Positions 41,824-51,252 are shown, numbered from the stretch's first letter. The stretch is DNA of 64,000 bases from Candidatus Brachybacterium merdavium (GCA_019118275.1 DWZH01000038.1:62001-126000), one strand, 5' to 3'. Program-made: numbers and translations. The notes: generated by a model from the letters alone, not told the origin.

Positions 41824-44714
41824 GCTCCCCGTCCGAGAAGTACGCCCGCTGGGCCGAAGAGAAGCAGCTGCAGAACACCGAGCTGGGGGCCTTCACCAGC
41901 CGGTACGCCTTCGCGCTGGACGATTTCCAGATGCACGGCTGCCGCGCCCTCGAGGAGGGCCGCTCGGTGCTGGTGGCCGCCCCCACCGGAGCGGGCAAGA
42001 CCGTGGTCGGGGAGTTCGCGGTCCACCTGGCGCTGGCGCGGGGGCGCAAGGTCTTCTACACCGCTCCCATCAAGGCGCTGTCGAACCAGAAGTTCGGTGA
42101 GCTGGTGGAGTGGCTGGGCCATGAACGGGTCGGGCTGCTCACCGGCGACACCTCGATACGTCCCGACGCCGACGTGGTGGTGATGACCACCGAGGTGCTG
42201 CGCAACATGCTGTACGCGGATTCCGATCTGCTGCATGCGCTGGGCTTCGTCGTGATGGATGAGGTCCACTACCTCGCCGACAGGATGCGCGGCCCGGTCT
42301 GGGAGGAGGTCATCATCCATCTCGACGCCTCCGTCCAGCTGGTCTCCCTCTCGGCCACCGTCTCCAACGCGGAGGAGTTCGGGGCCTGGCTGCAGGAGGT
42401 CCGCGGCGACACCGAGATCGTGGTCTCCGAGATCCGCCCGGTGCCGCTGTGGCAGCACGTGGTCATCGGGGAGGAGCTGATCGACCTCTTCGTCGACGAG
42501 AAGGGCCGGCCAGCGGTCTCGCAGGGCCCCGGGGCCCGCGAGGACCGTCGGGTCAATCCGGCGATCGAGCGGATCACCTCCTTCTCCGTCCCGGTCGAGT
42601 CCCGCGGTGGCGCAGGGGGCCGAGGGGGCGGCGGCAGGGACTACCGAGGGCGCAAGGGCACCGGTGGCCGGCACCGTCCGCGCGGCTCCGGCCAGCACCG
42701 TCCACCGCACAAGCGCAGGGGCGGCCATGACGGCGGTCAACGCGGCGGGGGAGTCCCCAGGCCGCTGCGCCGTCCCGAAGTGATCGCCCTGCTGGACGAC
42801 GCCGCACTGCTGCCGGCCATCACCTTCATCTTCTCCCGCAATGGCTGCGAGGCCGCGGTGCGCCAGTGCTCCCAGGCCCGGCTGCGGCTGACCGACGAGG
42901 CGGAGCGACGGGCGATCCGCGCGGTGCTCGATGAGCGCCTGGCCCCGATCGGCGTGGAGGACGAGGACGTGCTGGGGCTCAGGGCCTTCCGGCGGGCGGC
43001 CCTGGACGGTTATGCCTCCCACCATGCCGGGATGCTCCCGTTGCTGAAGACCGTGGTCGAGGAGCTGTTCGCCGCAGGACTGATCAAGGCCGTGTTCGCG
43101 ACCGAGACGCTGGCCCTGGGCATCAACATGCCGGCCCGCTCGGTGGTGCTGGAGAGGCTGGTGAAGTTCAACGGGATCGAGCACGTGGACCTGACGCCCG
43201 GCGAATACACCCAGCTCACCGGCCGCGCCGGGCGGCGGGGCATCGACACCGAGGGCCACGCCGTGGTGCTGGCGGGCCCGCGCTTCGATTCGCGGTCGGT
43301 AGAGTCGGTGGCCTCCCTGGCCTCGCGGCGCACCTACCCGCTGCGCTCGGCCTTCCGCCCCACCCCGAACATGGCCGTCAACCTCCTGGATCGCTTCGAC
43401 TTCTCCCGAGCACGCGAGACCCTGGAGATGAGCTTCGCGCAGTTCCAGGCGGACCGCTCCGTGGTGGGACTGGCCCGGCGCGCCCGGGAGCTCGAGGACA
43501 CCGCCGCCGCCTACCTCGAAGCGGTCACCTGCGATCGCGGGGACCTCATCGAGTACGCCGATCTCCAGGAGCGCATCACCGAACGGGAGAAGGCTCTGGC
43601 CCGGGAGCGCTCCGCCGCGGACCGCGACCGCACCCGCAGCACCCTCAGGGGCCTGCGACGCGGCGAGGTGATCGCCCTGCCGGGCGGCCGGCGCGCCGGC
43701 TACGCGGTCGTGCTCGACGTGGATCGCGAGGTGCTGGGCGGCCCGCAGGTCCAGCTCCTGGACACCGAGGGACGCCGGCGTAGCATCCGGCCCGGCGACG
43801 TCCCCTCGCCCCCCGCGGTGATCGACACCCTGCGCCTGCCTCGCCCGGAGACCCTGGGCAGCGCGAAGATCCGTCGGGACACCGCGGCCGCCCTGCGTCA
43901 GCGCCTGTCCGGGCATGACGACGACGCCCGACGGGAAGTGCGCCGACGCGCCAAGCGCACTCCGTCGACCGCCGCCACCGACCCGGCGCTGCTGGAGCTG
44001 CGAGAGCAGCTGGCGGCCCATCCCTGCGCCGACTGCCCGGACCTGGGATCGCATCTGCGCTGGGTGGGGCGGTGGCGCAAGACCCGCACCGAACAGGCCA
44101 AGGTCCATCGGCGCATCCAGGGGCGCACCAGCTCCCTGGCACGACAGTTCGACCAGCTCACCGATCTCCTGGTCGAGCTGGACTACCTGGTCGCCACCGA
44201 GGACGGCCAGCTCCACCCCACCGACCGCGGGCTGCGGCTGCGCCGCCTGTTCAGCGACCGCGATCTGCTGATCGCCGAGTGCATCGAGCACGGCGCCTGG
44301 CAGGGGCTGGACCCGGCCGGGCTCGCCGCCGTGGTCTCGGCCGCGGTCCATGAGGGGCGCCGCGACGACGGCCGGGCGCCCGAGCTGATCGTGGACGCCG
44401 CCGTCGACGCAGCCCTGGAGGCCACCTTCCGCACCGCGTCCGCCCTTCAGGCCGCCGAGTCCCGGCACGGGCTCGATCCGACGCCGCCACCGGACGCGGG
44501 CGTCGCCGCGATCGTCCACCGCTGGGCCCGCGGCGTCCACTTCGCCGCGGCTCTCGACGGCACCGATCTTCCCCCTGGGGACTTCGTGCGCCACTGCCGG
44601 CAGGTCGTCGATCTGCTCCAGCAGCTGACCGGCGACCAGCGCCTGGGCAGGAGCGCGCGGGCGGCGATCGCGGCGGTACGACGAGGCCTGGTCGCCCAGG
44701 AGATCGATCGATGA
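41820..44714 (+). CDS. helY: HelY-type DEVH RNA helicase
   Basis: A Ski2/Mtr4-like superfamily 2 helicase of 964 residues. Walker A APTGAGKT is at 54-61, TAPIKALSNQKF follows, and DEVH (VMDEVHYLADR) is near 144. ETLALGINMPARSVVL and QLTGRAGRRGID are helicase motifs V and VI. A Gly/Arg-rich insertion (about residues 259-315) lies between the two RecA halves. The C-terminal DSHCT-like domain ends the chain. Probably acts on structured RNA in decay or ribosome work. Start GTG 41820; in mycobacteria helY also follows tatAC. Confidence 0.9.
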   Translation: MSSPSEKYARWAEEKQLQNTELGAFTSRYAFALDDFQMHGCRALEEGRSVLVAAPTGAGKTVVGEFAVHLALARGRKVFYTAPIKALSNQKFGELVEWLGHERVGLLTGDTSIRPDADVVVMTTEVLRNMLYADSDLLHALGFVVMDEVHYLADRMRGPVWEEVIIHLDASVQLVSLSATVSNAEEFGAWLQEVRGDTEIVVSEIRPVPLWQHVVIGEELIDLFVDEKGRPAVSQGPGAREDRRVNPAIERITSFSVPVESRGGAGGRGGGGRDYRGRKGTGGRHRPRGSGQHRPPHKRRGGHDGGQRGGGVPRPLRRPEVIALLDDAALLPAITFIFSRNGCEAAVRQCSQARLRLTDEAERRAIRAVLDERLAPIGVEDEDVLGLRAFRRAALDGYASHHAGMLPLLKTVVEELFAAGLIKAVFATETLALGINMPARSVVLERLVKFNGIEHVDLTPGEYTQLTGRAGRRGIDTEGHAVVLAGPRFDSRSVESVASLASRRTYPLRSAFRPTPNMAVNLLDRFDFSRARETLEMSFAQFQADRSVVGLARRARELEDTAAAYLEAVTCDRGDLIEYADLQERITEREKALARERSAADRDRTRSTLRGLRRGEVIALPGGRRAGYAVVLDVDREVLGGPQVQLLDTEGRRRSIRPGDVPSPPAVIDTLRLPRPETLGSAKIRRDTAAALRQRLSGHDDDARREVRRRAKRTPSTAATDPALLELREQLAAHPCADCPDLGSHLRWVGRWRKTRTEQAKVHRRIQGRTSSLARQFDQLTDLLVELDYLVATEDGQLHPTDRGLRLRRLFSDRDLLIAECIEHGAWQGLDPAGLAAVVSAAVHEGRRDDGRAPELIVDAAVDAALEATFRTASALQAAESRHGLDPTPPPDAGVAAIVHRWARGVHFAAALDGTDLPPGDFVRHCRQVVDLLQQLTGDQRLGRSARAAIAAVRRGLVAQEIDR

Positions 44715-45493
44715 GCTTTCTCCCAGGTGTTCACGAGACCCTGGGGCACGTGTCCACCGAATCCCGCTCCGTCCTGTATACGGGCATCGTGCTGTACAGC
44801 ACCGATGATCCCGAAGCCGATGCTGTCCTGGTCTCCGACGGGATGATCGCCTGGACCGGGAGCCAGGACACGGCCCGGCTCATCCACGATGACGCCGAGG
44901 TGGTCGACGCCACCGGTTGCCTGCTGACCCCCGGCTTCGTCGACGCGGCCGCGACCGCAGACGGCTCGGCCCCCGATCCGCAGGGCGCCGCCGAGGCCGC
45001 CGCCCACGGCATCGTGCTGCGCCTGCCCGGTCCCACCGGCGCTCGAGAGGGGGTGCGGGTGGTCGCCCCGGTCTCCGAACCGGCCGACTACCTGGACCTG
45101 GTGACCGCGGGCACGCCGCTGGCCTTCGGCTCGGCGGGACGGTCCGAGGCCGCCGACCCCTGGAGCTGGGTCCGGGCCGCCGCTCAGCAGGGACAGCCAC
45201 GCCAGCGCATCAGCGACCGCGCCGCCTTCCTCGCCGCCAGCCGCGGCGGGCAGCGGGTGGCCGGCCATCGTCACCCCGGATCCCTGAGCACCGGCCTGGA
45301 GGCGACCTTCGTGGTCTGGGAGCCCTGGGACCTGACCGTGCGCGGGCACGGCGACCTGATCGAGACCTGGTCCACTGACCCCCGCTCCCGCACCCCGCTG
45401 CTGCCGGACCTCGAGCAGGGAGCGCCGCGGGCTCTGCGCACCGTCATCGGTGGCGAGATCGTCCATGACCGCCTCGGGGCGACCCCGGCATGA
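44711..45493 (+). CDS. Amidohydrolase-like protein lacking catalytic core
   Basis: A 260-residue protein. The first 80 residues match the composite beta sandwich of amidohydrolases (VLVSDGMIAWTGSQDTAR, VVDATGCLLTPGFVDAA), and the last 60 match the second sandwich half (GLEATFVVWEPWDLTVRG). The metal-binding HxH and catalytic Asp of the barrel are not visible; the middle is only about 120 residues. It may be a structural or regulatory relative. Overlaps helY and lnt by ATGA, so it is co-translated with both. Confidence 0.65.
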   Translation: MSFLPGVHETLGHVSTESRSVLYTGIVLYSTDDPEADAVLVSDGMIAWTGSQDTARLIHDDAEVVDATGCLLTPGFVDAAATADGSAPDPQGAAEAAAHGIVLRLPGPTGAREGVRVVAPVSEPADYLDLVTAGTPLAFGSAGRSEAADPWSWVRAAAQQGQPRQRISDRAAFLAASRGGQRVAGHRHPGSLSTGLEATFVVWEPWDLTVRGHGDLIETWSTDPRSRTPLLPDLEQGAPRALRTVIGGEIVHDRLGATPA

Positions 45494-47136
45494 CCACGAG
45501 CACCCGGAGGGGGTCGCGCATCGCCGCGGTCCGCCGCCGTGACGAGATCGAGCCTACGCCCTGGCCGCTGGCCCTGCTCTGCGGCGCCGGCGGGGGAGCG
45601 GCGGCCCTGTTCGCCTTCCCTCCCTATGACCTGTGGATGCTGCTGCCCCTGTCGCTGATGCTGCTGTCGGCCGGGCTGCTGGTGCGCTCGACCGCGCTGG
45701 CGCTGCTGGTCTCCCTGCTGTGGGGCCTGGCCTTCTTCGTGCCTCTGACCGCGTGGGCGGCCACCTATGCGGGCAGCATGCCGTGGATCGCCCTGGGCGT
45801 GTTCGAGGCGCTGTACATCGTGCTGTTCGGCCTCCTCGCCCGCACCGTGATGATCCGCCGCGGCCTGACCATCTCCTCGGCCCTGATCGTGGCTGCCCTG
45901 TGGACCGGCGTGGAGACGCTGCGCAGCCACTTCCCGTGGGGAGGGCTGCCCTGGGGGGCGGCCGGGTTCGCGCTGGCGGACTCCCCGCTGCTGAACCTCG
46001 GCCCTTGGGTGGGCATGGCCGGCCTGGCCTTCGCGGTCGCGCTGCTCGGGCAGATCCTGCTGCACGGCGTGCTGGCGCTGCTGGGGCGACGCCACCGGGG
46101 CCTGACCGGGTTCTCCGGGGTCTGGCCGTTGGCGATCGCCGTGGGGGCGGTGCTCGCCACGGTCATCGTGCCCCATCCGGTCAACCGCGCTCCCGAGGGC
46201 CGGCCCACCATGACCATCGCCGGGGTCCAGGGCTCCATGGACCCGATCGATCCGGTCACGCTGCAGATGCCCGAGGACGTCTTCGCCAACCACGTCGAGG
46301 CCACGAGCCAGGTGGACGAACGGGTCCGCGGCGAGGGCCGGGAGCTGGACCTGATCGTGTGGCCCGAGGACTCCACCGGCTGGGACCCGCGGGACAACCC
46401 GCAGATGATGCAGGAGATCTCCCAGCTGGCGGGCGAGGCCGGGGCCCCGATCCTGCTGGGCACCCAGCAGGCCGTCGGTGAGGACCAGCGTTACAACCAC
46501 TCCGTCCTGGTGACCGAAGACGGGCAGATCCCCTATACCTACGCCAAGCGCCATCCCGTGCCCTTCGGGGAGTACGTCCCGGCGCGGGACTTCTTCCGCT
46601 CCCTGACCGACAAGGTCGACCTGGTCGGTCGGGACATGATCGCCGGTGAGGAGGTCGGGGTCATGGACATGGACGAGCTGGGCGACGAGCCGGGCCGGGT
46701 CGGGGTGCTGATCTGCTTCGAGATCGCCTACGACAACCTGACCTTCGACACCGTTCGGAAGGGCGCAGAGGTGATCGTGGTGCAGTCCAACAACGCGCTG
46801 TTCGGGGACTCCCACGAAGCCATCCAGCAGCTGTCCGAGGCGAGGGTGCAGGCGGTGATCTCCGGGCGCAGCGTCGTGCACGTCTCCACGGTGGGGCACT
46901 CGGCGATCTTCACCCCCGACGGTCGGCGCATCTCCTTCGTCGACCACTGGGAGCAGGGGGCGGTGCTCGCCGACGTCCCGCTGCGCGAGGGGACAACCCC
47001 GGCCGTGGCCGCTGGACCGTGGATCGCGATCGCCCTCTCCGCCGTGGGCGTGGCCGGATGGCTCACCGCCCTGTCCAGCCGCCGACGTGCGATCGCCCCG
47101 GCCGCGGCCCGCCAGCGACCGAGAGGACGGAGCTGA
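45490..47136 (+). CDS. lnt: Apolipoprotein N-acyltransferase
   Basis: Adds the third acyl chain to lipoproteins. 548 residues. N-terminal membrane helices (about 30-220) are followed by an extracytoplasmic nitrilase domain with catalytic Glu in VWPEDSTG, Lys in YAKRHPVPFGEYVP and Cys in LICFEIAYDN. The C-terminus has one more helix. In mycobacteria Lnt is fused with Ppm1; here ppm1 is a separate gene directly downstream. Confidence 0.93.
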   Translation: MTTSTRRGSRIAAVRRRDEIEPTPWPLALLCGAGGGAAALFAFPPYDLWMLLPLSLMLLSAGLLVRSTALALLVSLLWGLAFFVPLTAWAATYAGSMPWIALGVFEALYIVLFGLLARTVMIRRGLTISSALIVAALWTGVETLRSHFPWGGLPWGAAGFALADSPLLNLGPWVGMAGLAFAVALLGQILLHGVLALLGRRHRGLTGFSGVWPLAIAVGAVLATVIVPHPVNRAPEGRPTMTIAGVQGSMDPIDPVTLQMPEDVFANHVEATSQVDERVRGEGRELDLIVWPEDSTGWDPRDNPQMMQEISQLAGEAGAPILLGTQQAVGEDQRYNHSVLVTEDGQIPYTYAKRHPVPFGEYVPARDFFRSLTDKVDLVGRDMIAGEEVGVMDMDELGDEPGRVGVLICFEIAYDNLTFDTVRKGAEVIVVQSNNALFGDSHEAIQQLSEARVQAVISGRSVVHVSTVGHSAIFTPDGRRISFVDHWEQGAVLADVPLREGTTPAVAAGPWIAIALSAVGVAGWLTALSSRRRAIAPAAARQRPRGRS

Positions 47137-47138
47137 TC

Positions 47139-47909
47139 ATGTGTGCCACTGATGCGCCGGGTCCCGCCACCCTGGTGGTGATCCCCACCTACGACGAGCG
47201 CGAGGCGCTGCCCGGCACCCTGGCCCGGCTCCGCGCCGCCGTGCCCCACGCCCACGCCCTGGTGGTCGACGACTCCTCCCCGGACGGCACCGGCCGGTGG
47301 GCGCAGCAGGAGGCCTCCCGCGACGACCACGTCCACGTGCTCCATCGCGCCGGGAAGCAGGGGCTGGGCCCGGCCTACCTGGCGGGCTTCTCCTGGGGGC
47401 TGGAGCGCGGCTACGAGGTGCTGGTGGAGATGGACGCCGACGCCTCCCACCGTCCCGAGCAGCTGCCCGGCCTGATGGAGGCGGTGCGCCGCGGCGCCGA
47501 CCTGGCGATCGGCTCGCGATGGGTGCCCGGGGGCAGGGTGCATGACTGGCCGCTGCGGCGGCTGCTGCTCTCGCGCGCCGCCAACGCCTACGTGCGGATC
47601 ATGATGGGCCTGTCGGTCAGGGACGCGACCGCCGGCTTCCGGGCCTTCCGTGCCGAGCTGCTGCGGCCCCTGCTGGCCGACGACATCGCCTCCCAGGGAT
47701 ACTGCTTCCAGGTGGACATGACCCGGCGGGCCCGCCGGGCCGGGGCCGTGATCACCGAGGTGCCGATCGACTTCGACGAGCGCGCCGAGGGCATGAGCAA
47801 GATGAGTCCGGCGATCGTGCGGGAGGCGTTGCTGCTGGTGACGCTCTGGGGACTGTCATACCGCGCCCAGCAGCTGTCCGGACTGCTGCGCTACCCTGGC
47901 CGCCGTTGA
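47139..47909 (+). CDS. ppm1: Polyprenol monophosphomannose synthase Ppm1
   Basis: A GT2-family enzyme that makes polyprenol-phosphate mannose from GDP-mannose for lipoglycans and protein mannosylation. 256 residues. VIPTYDEREALPGTLARL, VVDDSSPDGTG and EMDADASHRPEQLPGL carry the metal-binding DxD; TEVPIDFDERAEGMSKM is the C-terminal signature. ATG 47139 lies 2 bp after the lnt stop. Confidence 0.92.
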   Translation: MCATDAPGPATLVVIPTYDEREALPGTLARLRAAVPHAHALVVDDSSPDGTGRWAQQEASRDDHVHVLHRAGKQGLGPAYLAGFSWGLERGYEVLVEMDADASHRPEQLPGLMEAVRRGADLAIGSRWVPGGRVHDWPLRRLLLSRAANAYVRIMMGLSVRDATAGFRAFRAELLRPLLADDIASQGYCFQVDMTRRARRAGAVITEVPIDFDERAEGMSKMSPAIVREALLLVTLWGLSYRAQQLSGLLRYPGRR

Positions 47910-47925
47910 GGAACAAGGAGACGCC

Positions 47926-48486
47926 GTGAGCTCGACTCCCCAGAACGCTCCATCCAAGGACCGCTCCCGCCTGGCCCGGCTGCTGCCGGTGGCCATCGTG
48001 CTGCTGGGCCTGCTCGAGCTGACCATCCTGGTGCTGATCGGCATCAACTCCAGTCTGTGGTGGTCGGTGCTGATCATCGTGGTCGGATGGATCGTGGGCC
48101 TGGCCCTGGTGGTCGCGGCCGGACAGCAGTCCTTCGTGCGCCTGCGGTCGCTGGTGCGCGCCGTGCGGGGCAGCGGTGATGTACAGGACCATCTCTCCCG
48201 CCCAGCCTTCACGATGCTCGCGGCGCTGCTGTTCTTCTTCCCCGGTGTACTCACCGACCTGCTGGGCCTGGTGCTGCTGGTGACGCCGGTCCAGCGCCGA
48301 ACGGTCCGCGCCATGGGCTTGTCGAGCGGGTCGGGGTCCGCCCGGACCGTGCTGTACCGGCGTAGCTCCGGCACCGTGGTCGACGGGGAGATCGTGGTCG
48401 AGGCGCAGAAGACGGATCGCTCCCGGAGCGGCGAGGATCCTGATCACCCCTCGGACGGGACTCCGCCCGCCATCACGCGGGACTAG
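47926..48486 (+). CDS. fxsA: FxsA family membrane protein
   Basis: A 186-residue protein with about three or four membrane helices and the family pattern of the FxsA cytoplasmic membrane protein (LLGLLELTILVLIG, MLAALLFFFPGVLTDLLGL). FxsA in E. coli affects phage T7 exclusion by F plasmid; its normal role is unclear. Charged disordered C-terminus. GTG 47926 follows AAGGAG. Last gene of the pafBC-lnt-ppm1 direction. Confidence 0.85.
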   Translation: MSSTPQNAPSKDRSRLARLLPVAIVLLGLLELTILVLIGINSSLWWSVLIIVVGWIVGLALVVAAGQQSFVRLRSLVRAVRGSGDVQDHLSRPAFTMLAALLFFFPGVLTDLLGLVLLVTPVQRRTVRAMGLSSGSGSARTVLYRRSSGTVVDGEIVVEAQKTDRSRSGEDPDHPSDGTPPAITRD

Positions 48487-48537
48487 AAGCGCCCCTGCGC
48501 CGGGACCGCTCGGCTCGGCGAGCGCCCCGGCACGACG

Positions 48538-48573
48538 ACGCCCCCGGCCCGCCTGGTGGCGGAACGGGGGCGT
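48538..48573. terminator. Terminator-like hairpin between fxsA and rbpA
   Basis: ACGCCCCCG (48538-48546) pairs perfectly with CGGGGGCGT (48565-48573), with inner GCC/GGC pairs. It lies between the convergent fxsA and rbpA genes and could serve both. No T-run is seen on either side, as is common in high-GC actinobacteria. Confidence 0.6.
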
Positions 48574-48595
48574 GGCATCATGCGGTCCCTGCGGG

Positions 48596-48946
48596 TCAGA
48601 AGTTGGTGCGCTGGTGGAGCTTGCCGGCGCGCAGCAGCTCCAGACGCTGGTCGAGGAGAACCTGGAGTTCCTCCTCGCTGCGGCGCTCGAGCAGCATGTC
48701 CCAGTGGGTGCGCACGGGCTTGCCCGGCTTCCCCTCGGGCTTCTCGTGATCGCGCAGCACTGCGGTCTGACCGCAGCGGCACTCCCAGATCGCCGGCACA
48801 TCGGCCTCGACGGAGAAGGGAAGGACGATGGTGTGTCCGTTGGGGCAGTCGTAGACGGCCTCCTGACGGGGTGCGGCGAGCACTCCCTCGTCGGTCTCCA
48901 TGGATAGGGAGCCCAGACGGGTGCCTCGCAGGCTGCGGCTGTTCAT
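48596..48946 (-). CDS. rbpA: RNA polymerase-binding protein RbpA
   Basis: An actinobacterial transcription factor that binds RNA polymerase and the principal sigma factor and stabilises open complexes. 116 residues. The core zinc-like motif YDCPNGHTIVLPF and WECRCG, and the C-terminal sigma-interacting part ERRSEEELQVLLDQRLELLR, are typical. ATG 48946 is preceded by AAGCGAGAACCG. Transcribed away from the GDPD gene, 128 bp downstream of it. Confidence 0.94.
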   Translation of the reverse strand: MNSRSLRGTRLGSLSMETDEGVLAAPRQEAVYDCPNGHTIVLPFSVEADVPAIWECRCGQTAVLRDHEKPEGKPGKPVRTHWDMLLERRSEEELQVLLDQRLELLRAGKLHQRTNF

Positions 48947-49074
48947 GCGGTTCTCGCTTCCTGCCGGTGGTTCGTGGTGCGGGCGGTCCTGCCGCCCAGA
49001 GGTCTCACAGGGTCAACGTCCCCGGGGCCCGGATTGTTCCCCGCCCCCGGTGGAATCGGAGCGGGTGGTGGCGT

Positions 49075-49887
49075 TCATCGGCCGTCGAGCAGCTCCGAGA
49101 GCAGGTCGACACGATTGGTGATGATACCATCCACGCCGCTGACCAGCAGGTCCCGCATGGTCGCGGGGTCGTCGACGGTCCACACATGCACCTCGCAGCC
49201 CACCCGGTGGGCGGCGGCGACGTTCGCGGCGGTGACCACCGGGATACCGCGATAGCGGGCAGGGACCTGCAGCGCCCCGTAGGGGGCCAGCAGCCGGCCG
49301 GTGATCGCGTCGGGAGCCTCGAGCCACCGAGCGAACAGGAAGCGGGCCATCACCCCGCGGGAGGGGCTGCGCACGGGCAGGGTCCCGGTCGCGGCGCGCA
49401 CCTGGGCCACGGCGCGCCGCGCGACGCCACCATCGAAGCTGGTCAGGCAGATCCGCCCAGCGCTGCGGGTGCGCCGGATCGCCTCCACCGCCGGGCCGAT
49501 CGCCGAGGCGGACTTGACGTCGATGTTCACGGGCGCCTCGGGGAAGGCGTCGAGCATCTCCTCCAGGGTGGGGATCCGTTCCTGGCCGGCCAGGACCACC
49601 GAGCGAGCGGCGGTCAGCGTCAGCTCGTCGATGCGGCGTGGATCACCGGCCACGCGCCACAGGTCCTCGTCGTGCACGGCCAGGGCGGTCCCGTCGCGCG
49701 TGGCGCGGGTATCGGTCTCCAGCATGTCGGCACCGGCGGTCAGGGCGTCGGCAAAGGCGCGCAGGGTGTTCTCCGCACCGTCGAGCGCCAGGCCCCGGTG
49801 GGCGATGCGGCGCGGCCGGGGGCCGGGCAGGAACCGCGTGGCGAGCGTGCCCGGCCGGTCATGGGTGTTGGCGGTCGATGAGTGCAT
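49075..49887 (-). CDS. Glycerophosphodiester phosphodiesterase
   Basis: Hydrolyses glycerophosphodiesters to glycerol-3-phosphate and an alcohol. 270 residues with a GDPD barrel: RIAHRGLALDGAENTLRAF, DMLETDTRATRDG and LAVHDEDLWRV supply the metal and catalytic His/Glu/Asp residues, and VWTVDDPA is the usual late block. No signal peptide, so cytoplasmic. The start overlaps SURF1 by 29 bp. Confidence 0.88.
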   Translation of the reverse strand: MHSSTANTHDRPGTLATRFLPGPRPRRIAHRGLALDGAENTLRAFADALTAGADMLETDTRATRDGTALAVHDEDLWRVAGDPRRIDELTLTAARSVVLAGQERIPTLEEMLDAFPEAPVNIDVKSASAIGPAVEAIRRTRSAGRICLTSFDGGVARRAVAQVRAATGTLPVRSPSRGVMARFLFARWLEAPDAITGRLLAPYGALQVPARYRGIPVVTAANVAAAHRVGCEVHVWTVDDPATMRDLLVSGVDGIITNRVDLLSELLDGR

Positions 49888-50743
49888 CCTCGTCCTCCTC
49901 GTCTCGGCTGCGGCGCCGGGTGCGGGCTCGCGGGCGCGACCGTGGGGTTGCCTTCCCTCCGGTGGAGCCGTCGTGCTGGTCCTCGATCTCCTCCTGCATC
50001 GTCTTGCGGGTGCGGTAGATCAGCGCCCCCGGGAAGAACAGGGCGAAGAGCCACCATTGGAAGGCGTATGACAGGTGTGGGCCCAGCGAGGTGTCCGGCT
50101 CGGGCAGGGCCTGCGGGCGCCGGCCCTCGGGATCCTCGGCCGCGAGCTCCCCGTACGCACCGGTGGTCATCGGGCCGCTCAGCTCGGGCAGTTGGGGGGA
50201 GATCTGCTCGGGGCTGACCGAGTGGACCTGCCCCTCGGGGTTCTCGCGGCCCGTGATGACCGCTTCGGCGGGCCGCAGCCGCGCCGTGACGGTCAGCTCG
50301 CCTTCCGGCACGGCAGGCGGATCGGCGGGCTCGGACTCCTGAGCGTCGGAGTCCACCCAGCCGCGCACCACCAGCAGCGTGGCGCCGTCGTCGGTCTGGA
50401 AGGGGGCCAGCTGCCAGAAGCCGACGGTCCCGCCGAGGGTCCGGTTGCGCACGTACAGGATGCAGTCGGGATCGGTGCAGTAGCTGCCGTGCAGCTGCAC
50501 CGGCGTCCACTCTTCCGCTCCGGTCAGCGGGGAGCCGGGTGCCGGCAGGACCGATTCGAGCGCCACTGGATCGGCCTGGTAGTTCGCCTCGACGGTCTGC
50601 GCGATGTCCCGGCGGTCCTCGAAACGTCCGTACTGCCACACGCCCAGTCCCACGCAGATCACCATCGCGAGCGCGACCACCAGGGCCCCGATCAGCGTGT
50701 CCCGGCTCAGCAGCACGGAACGGCGTGCAGAGCGTGCGCTCAC
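49859..50743 (-). CDS. SURF1 family protein
   Basis: A cytochrome oxidase assembly factor of the SURF1 family, 294 residues. Two membrane helices at the ends (TLIGALVVALAMVICVGLGVW and YAFQWWLFALFFPGALIY) flank a periplasm-side beta domain; WQYGRFEDRRDIA and LLVVRGWVD are typical. The basic C-terminal tail is disordered. GTG 50743 was chosen; a longer frame upstream has no membrane or family support. Starts 2 bp after the previous stop. Confidence 0.85.
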   Translation of the reverse strand: MSARSARRSVLLSRDTLIGALVVALAMVICVGLGVWQYGRFEDRRDIAQTVEANYQADPVALESVLPAPGSPLTGAEEWTPVQLHGSYCTDPDCILYVRNRTLGGTVGFWQLAPFQTDDGATLLVVRGWVDSDAQESEPADPPAVPEGELTVTARLRPAEAVITGRENPEGQVHSVSPEQISPQLPELSGPMTTGAYGELAAEDPEGRRPQALPEPDTSLGPHLSYAFQWWLFALFFPGALIYRTRKTMQEEIEDQHDGSTGGKATPRSRPRARTRRRSRDEEDEDALIDRQHP

Positions 50744-50745
50744 GG

Positions 50746-51252
50746 TCAGCTCGTCGGCTCCGGCGCGATCTGCTGATCGGGCCACACCGAGGTGAGGTGC
50801 CCCGCGGGTTCGGTCATCATGTCGGGCAGGTCCTCGATCGCGAAGTCCGTCAGCAGCACGAACATCGTCGCGGTCAGGGCCGCCAGCACGAATCCGGCGG
50901 CGGTCGCCGTGATGGTCATGGCCAGCCGCAGACGGGGACGGGGCGTGACCGGCTTGGGCTCCGGGAACCCGTAGTCCTCGGACTGGAGGTGGTTGTCCGT
51001 CCACATCCCCGGATTCAGGACCCTGACCGGGTAGGTATCCACCCGTTCGCGGGGACGCGCCCCGCTGGCAGGGACGTCCTCGGAGTCCTGCAGGGGTGCG
51101 GGCCCGGGGTCGGCGGGGCCGCGTCCAGCCCACAGCCTCCATCCCGCCGGGACCGGGCCCCATTCCTGCTGGGGATGGAAGTCAGCCGGCGGGATCCAGC
51201 CGTCGTGCGGCGGCTCCGGCCAGTTCGGTGGGGGATTGAAACGCTCGTTCAC
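50746..51252 (-). CDS. Membrane protein with N-terminal NPPPNWP motif
   Basis: Not a recognised family by name. 168 residues. The N-terminus ERFNPPPNWPEPPHDGWIPP, with later WGPVPAGWRLW, is a Pro/Trp/Gly domain also present in the next upstream gene. One helix near residues 108-132 (MTITATAAGFVLAALTATMF) anchors it. GTG 51252 overlaps the stop of that gene (GTGA). Possibly envelope-associated. Confidence 0.65.
   Translation of the reverse strand: MNERFNPPPNWPEPPHDGWIPPADFHPQQEWGPVPAGWRLWAGRGPADPGPAPLQDSEDVPASGARPRERVDTYPVRVLNPGMWTDNHLQSEDYGFPEPKPVTPRPRLRLAMTITATAAGFVLAALTATMFVLLTDFAIEDLPDMMTEPAGHLTSVWPDQQIAPEPTS

Noticed and set aside
41703-44594. Open frame of 963 codons on the minus strand
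   Set aside because: Antisense to helY in the third-position-GC frame; no domain or ribosome binding site.
45271-46947. Open frame of 558 codons on the minus strand
   Set aside because: Antisense to lnt; His/Gln/Arg-rich shadow.
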